A DNA stretch of 64,000 nucleotides from an uncultured Clostridia bacterium (GCA_949482135.1 CASYFC010000011.1:1-64000); one strand, 5' to 3'; shown: positions 9,453 to 18,887, counted from the first letter of the stretch. The notes: a model not told the origin generated them from the letters alone. Numbers and translations: made by a program.

Positions 9453-10496
9453 CTATTGTTTTTCAAAAAAATCGTGCTCACAAGTTCTTATTAATCTATT
9501 CATTATTGCATATCCTAAACCTTCCATTTTTACTCCTTCTATAATAATTTTGGAAGATCCTATTTTATCTGCTTTTCTTAAAGCTGAAAAAATGTTTCTA
9601 GCATAATCTTCAAGATTATCTTTTTTCCCAACAGAAATAAACCTTTGGTCATCTAAAAACAATTTTTCTTTATGTTCTTCAACACCTATAACAACTACAT
9701 CCCCATCATATTGTTTAATAAATTTTTTCAAATAAAAAATTTGATCCAACTCGTCTTTGCAATATACTAGTTTGCAACTTGTTTCTGGTGCATAGTGCTT
9801 GTATTTCATTCCTGGACTTTCTGCAACTTCGTCTTTATTTAAAGTTCCCAAAATATTTTTATCAATTCTAACTTTTCCAATTACTGCATCAATTTCCTCT
9901 GGAGTAATCTTCCCTGGTCTTAAAACAACTGGAACTTCATCTATAACTTTTACAACTGTTGACTCTATTCCAATCTTAGTTTCTCCACCATCAACAATTG
10001 CAGAAACTTTTCCTTCTAATTCTTTTCTTATATCTTCAATTTTAGTGCCACTTGGCTTTCCAGATACATTAGCACTTGGCGCCGCAATTGGTACTCCTGA
10101 ATAAGTTATAATTCCTCTAGCAATTATATTTTCAGGTATTCTAATTGCAACTGTATCTAATCCAGCTGTAACAATATCTGGTATAATAGGTTTCCTTTTT
10201 AATATAAGAGTAAAAGGACCTGGCATAAAGTTGTCTATTAATTCTTGCTCAACCTCAGTAATATCTTGTGCTATTTCTTGTATCTTGTTTCTATCTGCCA
10301 AATGCACAATTAATGGATTGTCTGAAGGTCTTCCTTTTGCTGCAAAAATTTTTCCAACAGCATTAGAATCTAAAGCATTGGCTCCAATACCATATACAGT
10401 TTCTGTTGGAAATATTATAATCTCACCATTTCTTATTAAATTACATACTACCCTTAATTCTTCTGTATTAGTCATTTTTTCCCAATTATAATACAT
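9453..10496 (-). CDS. tsaC: Threonylcarbamoyl-AMP synthase (Sua5/YwlC type)
   Basis: Makes threonylcarbamoyl-AMP for the t6A37 modification of ANN-decoding tRNAs. The YrdC domain spans ~1-200: FPTETVYGIGANA, KGRPSDNPLIVHL, PSANVSGKPSGT, SGVPIAAPSAN. A C-terminal Sua5 domain makes it the long 347-aa form. An internal Met at residue 8 is an alternative start. The gene overlaps none of its neighbours. Confidence 0.95.
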   Translation of the reverse strand: MYYNWEKMTNTEELRVVCNLIRNGEIIIFPTETVYGIGANALDSNAVGKIFAAKGRPSDNPLIVHLADRNKIQEIAQDITEVEQELIDNFMPGPFTLILKRKPIIPDIVTAGLDTVAIRIPENIIARGIITYSGVPIAAPSANVSGKPSGTKIEDIRKELEGKVSAIVDGGETKIGIESTVVKVIDEVPVVLRPGKITPEEIDAVIGKVRIDKNILGTLNKDEVAESPGMKYKHYAPETSCKLVYCKDELDQIFYLKKFIKQYDGDVVVIGVEEHKEKLFLDDQRFISVGKKDNLEDYARNIFSALRKADKIGSSKIIIEGVKMEGLGYAIMNRLIRTCEHDFFEKQ

Positions 10497-10557
10497 TTTT
10501 CTTCAACCTCAGCCCATATTATACTACAAATTTATGTAAATTGTCAAACTAACTGAT

Positions 10558-11418
10558 TTAATCATTATATCCATGTTTTGTATGATTTTCTAGCAATTGT
10601 TCTAATTTAGTTTTTTTATCTTTTCCTTGTAATCTCATTGCCTCATAATATGGTTCTATATATTCAATCTCAAATCTTGAAACATCATCATGCCATGGTT
10701 TCGTGCTTCCGGCATAATGTATTATTAAAGGCTTTGATTTTAAATCTTTATATCTGGTTCCTTTTGCAATAAGATTATATTTATTGTCTACTATTTTTAT
10801 ATCTTTTCTAAACATTTTATTTATGAAGTCTTGATCTGGATATACTAATACTTCCTGATTTTCTCTTATCATTTTAACCATATCTTTTTCAGCATAATTT
10901 TCTCTAATTTTTTTTATATCTATAAGCAACATTCCTGAATTAATATATTTATAATCTAATGGCAAATTTAATCTTATTAAATCTTTTTCTTGTATCCCGC
11001 CATCTTCACAAGCAATCCATGTCTTTTCGTCAAGTTCTAAATCATATAATTCTGCTATATCTCCTGTGCAAATCATATCTGCATCTAAATATAATATTTT
11101 TTCTACTTCTTCTGGAACTGTATAAGCACAAAATAATCTACTATATGCTTCCATTCCAAAAAAATCTCCTTCATTATCTGTTATTGGCATTCCTTCTAAA
11201 TTCTTAGCATCAAATAATATTGGTATAATTTTTCCATTGCCAATATTATTAACAAATATCTTAATATTTTCTAAATCCTCTTCTTTTAATTCATCTTTTA
11301 TATACATTAAATATATATTTAGCGGTCTACTACTATAATGTAATAATGAAAATATTAATTCTTCAACATGCTCTAAAAATTTCTTATTAACAGACATCAA
11401 TATATTTATATTATTCAC
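10558..11418 (-). CDS. Glycosyltransferase family 8 protein
   Basis: Retaining sugar transferase of the GT8 (LPS glucosyl/galactosyltransferase) family, cytoplasmic. Motifs: NILMSVNKKFLEHVEELI at the N-terminus, YLDADMIC (DxD metal site), NSGMLLIDIKKIRENY, and HYAGSTKPWH near the end. The GTG at 11418 is preferred because AAGGAGG lies nine bases upstream; it overlaps the previous stop by eight bases. The three-gene run with the FrhB-like and pyruvyl transferase genes looks like one surface-polysaccharide operon. Confidence 0.88.
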   Translation of the reverse strand: MNNINILMSVNKKFLEHVEELIFSLLHYSSRPLNIYLMYIKDELKEEDLENIKIFVNNIGNGKIIPILFDAKNLEGMPITDNEGDFFGMEAYSRLFCAYTVPEEVEKILYLDADMICTGDIAELYDLELDEKTWIACEDGGIQEKDLIRLNLPLDYKYINSGMLLIDIKKIRENYAEKDMVKMIRENQEVLVYPDQDFINKMFRKDIKIVDNKYNLIAKGTRYKDLKSKPLIIHYAGSTKPWHDDVSRFEIEYIEPYYEAMRLQGKDKKTKLEQLLENHTKHGYND

Positions 11419-12490
11419 AGATTGTTTCCTCCTTAAATAATTCTTCAAAATCATCTTTCTCTAATAATTTGGAAATCTTTTCAAATTTTTTTCCTTTTTT
11501 TACTGATTTTATCATACTTAAATTAAATTGTATTGCTTCTTTAAATTCAACTTCTTTTTTTATCATAAATTCTGAAACTTCTTCAATTATATCTCTAGCT
11601 TTATTAGAATTTACTAAAAGTAAAGATGTTCCTTTTTCATCATTCATAGACTTGTCTATATTATTTATTCCCCAAAAATCTGCTAATGTAAAGTCTGATA
11701 CTCTATTTACTTTTTTAAACTTACATTGATAACATGATTCTCTTAATATTAAATCACCTAAAAATAATTTCATGAAAAAATCATCTTTATGATGTATATA
11801 TTTTTTTCCATTTTCATACTCAAATTTTAAATGATAATCTCCCCACGAACCTTTTTCTTTATTTCTAAAATGAATACTTTTTATATTTTGATTATGTTTA
11901 TGTTTTAAGTATCCCTTCCATGCCTTGGGAGATGGAACTCCATGACATATAATATCTTGTGTAATTAAATTTTTGTATTCTTTAGGTAAATATGCTTTTA
12001 GTCCTTCTATTTGGCAAGGAGTTCCTGAAAAATATACAAGTCTTCCTTCTTCTAAAAATTCTTTTGTCTTTTCATAAGAATCTTTTATATTGCTTTGAAC
12101 ATATTTAGAACTTCTTAACTTTTCTAAGTCCTTTTTATTTTCAACAACAATATGTTCAACCAGAAATTCATCATCAAGAGCCGCCCCAATAACAACTCCA
12201 TTATTTTCGAGTACGTAATTTGCAAATATTGTAAATATTCCACCTGATGAACTTTTTAATCTTATCTCTTCATCTTTATTGTAAGCAGCATACGCTGTTA
12301 TTTCTTTTTCTATTTCTTCATTATTTATCGGGCATTTTTTTCTACATATACCACATTTTACGCATTTATCATAGTTTACAATTGGATAAAAAAAACCTCT
12401 TTCATCTTCTTTCATTTCTATTGCATTTTTAGGACATATCTTTTCACAAACTCTACAACCAGAGCAAAAGTCTTTATATATTTCAATCAT
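11411..12490 (-). CDS. FrhB/F420-dehydrogenase-beta-like iron-sulfur protein
   Basis: 359-residue protein beginning with two 4Fe-4S motifs (CSGCRVCEKICP, CVKCGICRKKCP), followed by the FrhB N- and C-terminal domains (SSSGGIFTIFANYVLENNG, FSGTPCQIEGLK, DFTLADFWG). In many bacteria such proteins sit next to polysaccharide pyruvyl transferases, as here (8-bp overlap), and presumably do flavin-linked redox chemistry on a polysaccharide precursor. The exact reaction is not known. Confidence 0.85.
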   Translation of the reverse strand: MIEIYKDFCSGCRVCEKICPKNAIEMKEDERGFFYPIVNYDKCVKCGICRKKCPINNEEIEKEITAYAAYNKDEEIRLKSSSGGIFTIFANYVLENNGVVIGAALDDEFLVEHIVVENKKDLEKLRSSKYVQSNIKDSYEKTKEFLEEGRLVYFSGTPCQIEGLKAYLPKEYKNLITQDIICHGVPSPKAWKGYLKHKHNQNIKSIHFRNKEKGSWGDYHLKFEYENGKKYIHHKDDFFMKLFLGDLILRESCYQCKFKKVNRVSDFTLADFWGINNIDKSMNDEKGTSLLLVNSNKARDIIEEVSEFMIKKEVEFKEAIQFNLSMIKSVKKGKKFEKISKLLEKDDFEELFKEETICE

Positions 12491-13523
12491 TCTTTAAAAA
12501 CCTTTCTAAATATTTATCTGCTTTTTCTCTTTCTATATCTAAAAACTTTTCTATTTTCTCTTCGTTAACATTTAAAATATTGTCATCTAATTTTCCTTTA
12601 TATTCCATATCTTTTAAATCAAATTTTTTTATTAATGTTTCCATTCTAGAATACATATCGTTCTCACCAACTTCATTTCTTTTATACATTACTAATGGTG
12701 TATTAAATAGCAATGCAAAAACACAAGAATGGAATGAATCTGTAACTACTAGATCAGCATTTTTCTCTAAATATAAAAATTCACTAGGACCTATGTTATA
12801 ATATTTACTACTTGAATCACCAATATCTATTATTTTACAGTTATGCTTTTTAGCAAATTCATTTAATATCTTATTATCTTCTTCTGATTCTCCTAGAAAA
12901 TATTTTAATATAAACTTTTCACCCTCTTCAATTTCATCTGGTTTTATACTAATAGAGCTCCATTCTTCTTTTGTTAAAAGCATTGTTGGATCAACTAAAA
13001 CTTCAACATCTTCTCTACCACAAATTTGTTTTATAAGTTCTTTTCCTGTAAATTCTCTTACTGATATTCCATTCATCTCAGAAAAATATTTTTTGCTTAT
13101 TTCATATCTTTCAGGTATTTGAGGTAAAAAACTAACTCCTATACTAGCAGAAAGGGAAATTCGCTTTTCTTTATTCACAAAACAACCAAATACTTTATCT
13201 GAAAATAGCGCTTTATATGAATAATTCCATATTTGGTCACTACCAATAACCACATAATCATATCTAGAATTTACATCTTCTTTTATTATACTATCTTGAT
13301 TCATTATTAACTCATCTGGAGCAAAATTTATTCTTTTATTAAATTCATGAAAACAATCTAATCTTTTCCCTGGTTTTACAACTGATAATGTATATTCCAT
13401 ATTGTATCTAATTGTTTCAACATCAAATCCTCTTTTTCTTAAAACTGTCTGTACTGCATAATTTTGTAATCTATTTCCATAGTTATTTTCATCATATATT
13501 GTCATTATTCCTATTTTTTTCAT
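12483..13523 (-). CDS. Polysaccharide pyruvyl transferase family protein
   Basis: Transfers pyruvate ketal groups (from PEP) to surface glycans in characterised members (CsaB/WcaK type). Seen here: GIMTIYDENNYGNRLQNYAV at the N-terminus, DYVVIGSDQIWN, and VVTDSFHSCVFALLFNTPLV, the conserved C-terminal nucleotide-sugar or PEP-binding pattern. 346 aa is typical. AAGGAGG before the ATG and a sigma-A promoter at 13585-13613 mark it as the first gene of the operon with the FrhB-like and GT8 genes. Confidence 0.9.
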   Translation of the reverse strand: MKKIGIMTIYDENNYGNRLQNYAVQTVLRKRGFDVETIRYNMEYTLSVVKPGKRLDCFHEFNKRINFAPDELIMNQDSIIKEDVNSRYDYVVIGSDQIWNYSYKALFSDKVFGCFVNKEKRISLSASIGVSFLPQIPERYEISKKYFSEMNGISVREFTGKELIKQICGREDVEVLVDPTMLLTKEEWSSISIKPDEIEEGEKFILKYFLGESEEDNKILNEFAKKHNCKIIDIGDSSSKYYNIGPSEFLYLEKNADLVVTDSFHSCVFALLFNTPLVMYKRNEVGENDMYSRMETLIKKFDLKDMEYKGKLDDNILNVNEEKIEKFLDIEREKADKYLERFLKND

Positions 13524-13858
13524 AATATCCTCCTTATATAGTATAGTGTTAATTTAGTATTCTTTTTTATGTATAACTCATTAAATTATACATTATTTTC
13601 TTAAAAAAGACAATATGCTTTATAACATTGGAATTTCTTTACAAATTTAAGTATTATAAAGCATCAAAACCATTGATATTTATGTTAATCTGTGGTAGAA
13701 TGTTGCCACATTTATTATATCTTACTGAAAATTATGTTTTTTAATAGAATCATACTACTATTTCAGTATAGTTATAAAATTTTATAAAAGGAGGTTTTGT
13801 TTATAGTCTTTATAAAATTTTAATTGAATAAAATCCAAACTTTATAAGGAGAAGCATC
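13524..13858. promoter_or_regulatory. Divergent promoter region (335 bp, no gene)
   Basis: Minus-strand promoter for the pyruvyl transferase: TTGTCT (13608-13613), 17 bp, TATAAT (13585-13590). Plus-strand promoter for accessory locus 1: TTGATA (13673-13678), 17 bp, TAGAAT (13696-13701). The locus 1 mRNA would carry a ~150-nt AT-rich leader with an extra AAAGGAGG at ~13788 that does not serve an annotated gene. AAGGAG precedes the ATG at 13859. Confidence 0.65.
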
Positions 13859-14761
13859 ATGAGAGAAAAATGTGTATTGTTTGCTACTTTGCCAGCACTT
13901 AACAATATGGATAAAGTTGAGCAAGTTTTTCGTAATCCATATATTTCAGAAGTCAGATTCAACACTGGTGCACAAACCCCATATTCTCCTGAAGAAACTC
14001 TAAGTATTTTAAAACAATTATCTGTTAGATACAGAAAAAGACTTTGGGTAGATTTAAAAGGGCGGCAATTGCGTGTTATAAAGTGGGCAGATCCACTGTA
14101 TTCATGTATTGAATTAAATCATAATGTTGAGCTTCAGTATCCAGCAAAGGTCTTTTTTAGAAATGGTGATGAAGTAAATATTACTCACGTTAAGGATGGA
14201 AATAAAATATTTGTAGATCCACTTCCCAAATATGCATTGGGAGCTGGTCAATCTGTAAATATTCTTGCAAAAGACATTGAAATCGAAAGTTATTTGATCA
14301 ACAAAGATAAAGAATATTTGGCATCTTGTAAAAAACTCGGCTTAAGATTTATTATGGCTTCTTTTGTTGAGTCCTTTACTGACTTGTCCGAAATTTCTTC
14401 GCTTTTGCCTCGTGCAAAAATAATCTGTAAAATTGAGTCTGAAAAGGGATTACGGCTTATTTCTCAGTACAATATGTCTGGTCGTCTTATGGCTGCACGT
14501 GATGATTTGTATTTGCAAACAGGTCAAAACTCCAAAATGATTAAACATTTAAGAAGCATTATTAAAAGCGATCCTAAAGCAATTTGTGCTTCAAGAATTT
14601 TCTTATCGCTTGAAAAAAGTGATAGTGCCAGTTTTGCTGACTTTGCAGATTTGGAACTCATGTACCGTATTGGATATCGACGTTTTATGCTTTGCGATAA
14701 TATCTGCAATTACTGCTTTGAAAAGGCCATATATGCTTGGGAGGATTTCATACATGGATAA
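13859..14761 (+). CDS. Pyruvate-kinase-like TIM-barrel protein
   Basis: 300-residue protein whose successive motifs follow the pyruvate kinase A domain: FATLPALNNMDKVE near the start, VRFNTG (cf. ARLNFSHG), LWVDLKGRQLRV (cf. LLDTKGPEIR), LRFIMASFVESFTDLSEI, KIESEKG at 191-197 and AARDDLY at 213-218. The Lys, Glu and Asp that hold metal and PEP in pyruvate kinase are retained. The regulatory C domain is absent, so it is unlikely to be glycolytic. It opens accessory locus 1 and overlaps the PurA-like gene by 8 bp. Two in-frame CGG (Arg) codons set its codon use apart from native genes. Function unknown; a PEP- or pyruvate-linked step is inference. Confidence 0.65.
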   Translation: MREKCVLFATLPALNNMDKVEQVFRNPYISEVRFNTGAQTPYSPEETLSILKQLSVRYRKRLWVDLKGRQLRVIKWADPLYSCIELNHNVELQYPAKVFFRNGDEVNITHVKDGNKIFVDPLPKYALGAGQSVNILAKDIEIESYLINKDKEYLASCKKLGLRFIMASFVESFTDLSEISSLLPRAKIICKIESEKGLRLISQYNMSGRLMAARDDLYLQTGQNSKMIKHLRSIIKSDPKAICASRIFLSLEKSDSASFADFADLELMYRIGYRRFMLCDNICNYCFEKAIYAWEDFIHG

Positions 14762-16202
14762 CTATATCTTATGCGGTATGCAGGCTGGTGATGAAGGAAA
14801 GGGTAGTTTTATAGATTACCTTGCTCACACCAAAAACATTGATTGTATTATTCGCTATAATGGCGGTTCACAAGCGTCACACACTGTAATTACTCCAGAA
14901 GGAGTTCTTCATAAATTCAGTCAACTTGGATCTGGGATGTTTTTAGAAAAATGCCATACTTATATAACAGAAAATATGGTAATTAACCTTAGCAACCTTA
15001 TGGTTGAATTAGAGGTATTTTCACAAAAAACTAATATTCCCGTACCCAACTTGATTAAAAGAATTCATATTCATGAAAATTGCTTTGTAGTTACTCCATA
15101 TCACAAACTTATTAATAAACTTCGTGAGCTTTCTAAAGGAAACTCAAGACGTGGCACTGTTGGTACTGGTGTAAGTGAAGTAATGTATTTGATAAAACAC
15201 AATCCTTCTCTTGGACTTAGAGTAAAGGATATTTTTGCTTCTGATTCTACTTCACTTATTAGATGTCTTTATGAACTACAGAAATATGTTCAAAATTTCT
15301 ATACTTCTAATAAAGAAGAAATTGAGAAAAATACTCCTGTAGATTTGAAAGACAATCTTCAGAATGAAATCAATTTTTTAATAGAACAAACATCATTTTT
15401 AAAAATTGCTCACACATTCATTAGATATTTTAAAAATGCATCTGCTTTAATAAGTTTTAAAGCTTGCATTTATTCAAACTACAAGCACTCCTATAGAAAA
15501 GACTGCTCAAATGCTATTTTTGAAGGTGCTCAAGGTCTTCTGATTGATAACGTATATGGAATAAAACCTAATACAACACATCTTGATACAACAGTCAATT
15601 TTGCTCTTAGAATTTCGAAGTATCAAGATAAAATTACAAAAATAGGTATTGCAAAAGCATTTTCTTCAAGACATGGTTTAGGATTATTCCCTACTGAAGA
15701 TATTCGAGTAAGTCAAAAGATTTCGGATAGCAATCAAGAAGAATCCTTTTGGAACGGCAAAATTCGTTTTGGATGGTTTGATGCAGTTTTAATGAAATAT
15801 GCTCAGATGATTAATAAAGTAGATACTTTGTACTTATCATCTCTTGATAAGTTGGACAGTTTTGAAGAAATCAAAATATGTGTTGCTTATATTTATACTG
15901 GGCTTATTGATGACAAATTCAAGAATATTTTCGAGTATACAATCAAGCCTAATGGATTAATTATTATCAGTGCAATAAAAATGCCAGATATGAATTTAGG
16001 AAAATATCTTAAAGAATGTTGCCCATTGTACATTTCTGTAAAGGGATGGATGTCTGATATTTCAAAAATTACAGATGTCTCTAATCTTCCTAAAGAATGT
16101 ACTCAATACATTCAATTACTAGAAACTTATTCTGGCATTCCTATTTCTGTAGTATCTGTCGGTCCAACAAGAGAAAATAAAATTAACATCAAGTTATCTT
16201 AA
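14754..16202 (+). CDS. PurA-like (adenylosuccinate synthetase homolog), locus 1
   Basis: 482-residue homolog of adenylosuccinate synthetase, which joins Asp to a purine nucleotide using GTP. Seen: AGDEGKG at 11-17 with the catalytic Asp and Lys, NGGSQASHTV with the catalytic His (normally GHT, here SHT), EGAQGLLID, and SSRHGLGLFPTED (cf. TRVGAGPFPTE) near 305. It differs strongly from housekeeping PurA and has insertions. ATG 14754 follows GGGAGG inside the previous gene. A second divergent homolog is at 59409. The product is probably a modified nucleotide, but the substrate is unknown. Confidence 0.8.
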   Translation: MDNYILCGMQAGDEGKGSFIDYLAHTKNIDCIIRYNGGSQASHTVITPEGVLHKFSQLGSGMFLEKCHTYITENMVINLSNLMVELEVFSQKTNIPVPNLIKRIHIHENCFVVTPYHKLINKLRELSKGNSRRGTVGTGVSEVMYLIKHNPSLGLRVKDIFASDSTSLIRCLYELQKYVQNFYTSNKEEIEKNTPVDLKDNLQNEINFLIEQTSFLKIAHTFIRYFKNASALISFKACIYSNYKHSYRKDCSNAIFEGAQGLLIDNVYGIKPNTTHLDTTVNFALRISKYQDKITKIGIAKAFSSRHGLGLFPTEDIRVSQKISDSNQEESFWNGKIRFGWFDAVLMKYAQMINKVDTLYLSSLDKLDSFEEIKICVAYIYTGLIDDKFKNIFEYTIKPNGLIIISAIKMPDMNLGKYLKECCPLYISVKGWMSDISKITDVSNLPKECTQYIQLLETYSGIPISVVSVGPTRENKINIKLS

Positions 16203-16212
16203 GTGAGGTGAT

Positions 16213-16800
16213 ATGATGAATATTTATCAAAAAATTGATAGTTTTTTGACAACTCACGATACTGTAAACATTGTAATTGCAGGTCAAACTTGCTCTGGAA
16301 AAACAACATTATCAAAGCAAATTCAGGAATTTTTTTCCGGAAAATATTCTGCTTGTATTATCTCACAAGACGATTATTTCAAAAATCTCAGTGATATTCC
16401 AGTAGCATATGGATATTATCTTATGGAAGTACCTGAAGCATTTTGTGTTGAAGAGTTCAAAAATGATGTTCAGTTTCTTTTGCAATATGGTTATGTAAAA
16501 ATGCCAAACTATGATATTAGAACTAACACCAGAATTAATAAGGACAAAAATGTATGTTCTTGCAAAATCAACATTTTTGAAGGATTGCATACTATTCAAA
16601 TTTTGGATGATTTAAAAAATAGTATTAGCATTTATGTTGATACAAACCCTATCACTAGTCTAAAACGTCGTATTTCAAGAGACAGCCAAAATTTAGAAAT
16701 ACCAGAAAAACGAATTCGTGAATATTGGAGTGATTGCATACAACCTATGTCTGAAAGATTCGTTTTACCTCAGAAATATTATGCTGATGTGATTTTTTAG
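16213..16800 (+). CDS. Uridine kinase/phosphoribulokinase-like P-loop kinase
   Basis: 195-residue nucleoside-kinase-type P-loop protein. GQTCSGKTT (Walker A) at 23-31, ISQDDYF (catalytic Asp region), PNYD, IFEGLH, and LKRRISRD near the end follow uridine kinase order. It would phosphorylate a nucleoside or similar small molecule using NTP. Tenth base after the PurA-like stop; GAGGTGAT ribosome site, with ATG 16213 or 16216 both possible. Absent from locus 2, so it may be a locus-specific tailoring step. Confidence 0.8.
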   Translation: MMNIYQKIDSFLTTHDTVNIVIAGQTCSGKTTLSKQIQEFFSGKYSACIISQDDYFKNLSDIPVAYGYYLMEVPEAFCVEEFKNDVQFLLQYGYVKMPNYDIRTNTRINKDKNVCSCKINIFEGLHTIQILDDLKNSISIYVDTNPITSLKRRISRDSQNLEIPEKRIREYWSDCIQPMSERFVLPQKYYADVIF

Positions 16801-16813
16801 GAGGTGAGAATCT

Positions 16814-17857
16814 ATGAATATCAAAGAACTTTATGAGAAGTTGTTACAAGCCAAACGACCTATCGATTTTTTTGGCAATGTATCTTCCAAGAATGATTTA
16901 CATGTAGAGTTCATGAAATATGTTCCTATGTTTGACCCAGAATTTGCTCAACATGAAGATGAATATATCACAGGTCAAACTTTGTCAATTCTGAATAAAT
17001 TGTATGAATTGGGATTAGATGAAATTAAACATGGTATTTATTCTAAAGTAAACCCTGTTTCTTTTTTCAAAAGCACTACTCCTATATTTGAAATCACAGT
17101 AAATGATCAATTATATCAATTTTACTGGTGCATATGTGTAGGAGAAGTTGCTTATATTTTCAAAGGAGCATCTGAAAATGATGTTGTTTATTTGAAAATG
17201 GCAATTAATCCTGATGATAACGATTTAATTGACTGTGAATATGATGTACTTTCAACATTAAGGCATCAATCTCTTCCATATGTTGAACAAGAGATTAAAA
17301 TAAACGACTCAAACAGCATTCTCATGAGAGAAGTTAAAGGTATATCAATGCCTGAACTCATGAAAGAATATCAAGATGGTGTTCCAGCTGAACATGTTAT
17401 GTGGATGCTGGAAAGAATGTTTAGTGTTGTAGGTTATCTTCATTCTAATTTTGTAGTGCATGGAAACATTAAACCAGAAAACATTATTATTAACAAAGCT
17501 AATCATAATGTTTCTCTTTTGGGACTTTCCTTCTGCATCAAAAGTGCTAATACTCCTGATGCACACTACAAAATTGTAAATGATTTCTATACTGCACCTG
17601 AAGTAAATAAAACAGCCAGGGTATTACCTTCTTCGGACATTTATTCCATTGGTAAAGTTGCTATCAAACTTCTTGGTGGTAATATTGAAACCAATGAAAT
17701 TCCACGTTCTATTGACTCTCGTGTTGAAGAATTCATCAAAAAAATGGTAAGTATAAATCCTGAGGATAGACCAAATGATGCATGGGAGCTTTGGACTGAA
17801 CTCAGAAAAATCAGAACCGATGTTTTTGGAAACCAAAGATTCAAAACTTTAAATTAA
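16814..17857 (+). CDS. Protein-kinase-fold protein, probable pseudokinase (locus 1)
   Basis: 347-residue protein with a eukaryotic-like kinase fold from ~115. The N-lobe VVYLKMAI Lys and a helix-C Glu (DCEYDVLSTL) are kept. The catalytic loop reads VHGNIKPEN at ~215-223, with Asn in place of the HRD Asp, and the DFG position reads LLGLSF, so both catalytic Asp residues are gone. YTAPEVNK and SSDIYSIGKVAIKLL match the APE and F-helix region. It ends WTELRKIRTDVFGNQRF, matching the C-terminus of the locus 2 protein at 61729. AGGAGGTGAG ribosome site. Probably a binding or scaffold module. Confidence 0.75.
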   Translation: MNIKELYEKLLQAKRPIDFFGNVSSKNDLHVEFMKYVPMFDPEFAQHEDEYITGQTLSILNKLYELGLDEIKHGIYSKVNPVSFFKSTTPIFEITVNDQLYQFYWCICVGEVAYIFKGASENDVVYLKMAINPDDNDLIDCEYDVLSTLRHQSLPYVEQEIKINDSNSILMREVKGISMPELMKEYQDGVPAEHVMWMLERMFSVVGYLHSNFVVHGNIKPENIIINKANHNVSLLGLSFCIKSANTPDAHYKIVNDFYTAPEVNKTARVLPSSDIYSIGKVAIKLLGGNIETNEIPRSIDSRVEEFIKKMVSINPEDRPNDAWELWTELRKIRTDVFGNQRFKTLN

Positions 17858-17870
17858 GGAGGACTTTACT

Positions 17871-18791
17871 ATGGGTGGCTCTAGTTATGATCGTGATGTT
17901 TATAGTTCAAGCTCAAGCTCTGGATGGAGAAGCAGCTATAGTTCTTTTGGGGAGAGTTCTTACTCTGAGTCTAAACTCAGCAGTTCTACTCTTCACTCTT
18001 CTATGAATCCTAAAGGCAAAGTTCTGAGAAGTAAAACCAAAACACCTATTATCATCATGCTCGATGTAACTGGTTCCAATATCAATTTTGCTCGTGTTGT
18101 TTATGATAAACTTCCCATGTTTTATGGGCAAATTGAGCAGAAAGGATATCTAAAGGATTTTGATATTTCAATCTGTGCTGTTGGAGATGCTTACTGTGAC
18201 GATTATCCTTTGCAGATTGGTAGTTTCGCCAAAGGCATCGAGATTGACTCTTGGATTGAGAAACTTGTTCTTGAAGGCGGCGGTGGTGGTGGAAATCGCG
18301 AATCTTACGAGCTTGCTGCATACTATTTGTATAAAAATACTCAGTTTGCTCCTGGTAGTAAGCCTATTATCTTCTTCATTGGAGATGAACGGCCGTATGC
18401 CACTGTTGATTCTTATCAAGCTCAAAAATTCGGTATTGAATATGAGCAGAAAAAAACTGAACCGTTCTCTTTGCTTCGTGAAAAAGTAGACGATAATGTA
18501 TTTATGCTTCTTAACAAATACTGTAGTCGTAACTTTGAGTCTGAAATCACAAGTTCTTGGCAGAAACTTCTTGCACCTCAGCATGTAATCAAAATTCAGG
18601 AGCAGAAGTCCATTGTTGACTTGATGCTTGGAATTATTTCTATGGTTTCTGAGTCTAGAACTCTTGAAAGCTATAAAGTTGATATGCAAAACAGAGGTCA
18701 AACTGATGAGCGTATTAATGGTGTTTCTAAATCCCTTGAGGGATTGGCAAATATCATTGGAGGCTCTTCTAATACTATAAAAAGACTTTAA
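17871..18791 (+). CDS. VWA-like MIDAS protein (locus 1)
   Basis: 306-residue protein starting MGGSSYDRD followed by a Ser-rich low-complexity tail to ~50. A von Willebrand A-like core follows: IIIMLDVTGSN (MIDAS DVTGS at 65-69), AVGDAYCDDYPLQ, a Gly run then RESYELAAYY (143-152), and FFIGDERPYATV (GDERP 171-175). The same landmarks occur in the locus 2 protein at 60701. VWA proteins bind a divalent metal and scaffold complexes. Last gene of locus 1, 13 bp after the pseudokinase, AAGGAGG site, followed by a strong terminator. More GC-rich than its surroundings. Confidence 0.8.
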   Translation: MGGSSYDRDVYSSSSSSGWRSSYSSFGESSYSESKLSSSTLHSSMNPKGKVLRSKTKTPIIIMLDVTGSNINFARVVYDKLPMFYGQIEQKGYLKDFDISICAVGDAYCDDYPLQIGSFAKGIEIDSWIEKLVLEGGGGGGNRESYELAAYYLYKNTQFAPGSKPIIFFIGDERPYATVDSYQAQKFGIEYEQKKTEPFSLLREKVDDNVFMLLNKYCSRNFESEITSSWQKLLAPQHVIKIQEQKSIVDLMLGIISMVSESRTLESYKVDMQNRGQTDERINGVSKSLEGLANIIGGSSNTIKRL

Positions 18792-18820
18792 TAAAACAAA
18801 CTTTTAAGTTTATAATTACT

Positions 18821-18850
18821 AAAGGGCGTGTTAAACTTAGCACGCCCTTT
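18821..18850 (+). terminator. Terminator of accessory locus 1
   Basis: AAAGGGCGTG / CACGCCCTTT stem with a short AT loop, 30 bp after the VWA stop. The AAAGGGCGTG arm recurs in the minus-strand terminator at 24435. Confidence 0.85.
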
Positions 18851-18859
18851 CTGCACGAA

Positions 18860-18887
18860 AAAATAGCACCTGAAAAGGTGCTATTTT
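18860..18887 (-). terminator. Terminator of tagO
   Basis: AAAATAGCACC-tgaaaa-GGTGCTATTTT hairpin just beyond the tagO stop; works in either direction. Confidence 0.8.

Noticed and set aside
13788-13822. Possible leader peptide after AAAGGAGG upstream of locus 1
   Set aside because: The only start is a TTG two bases from the ribosome site; too weak to call.
13859-18791. Classical tellurite-resistance (Ter) operon
   Set aside because: VWA and kinase-fold genes are present, but no TerC, TerD or PP2C gene is seen.
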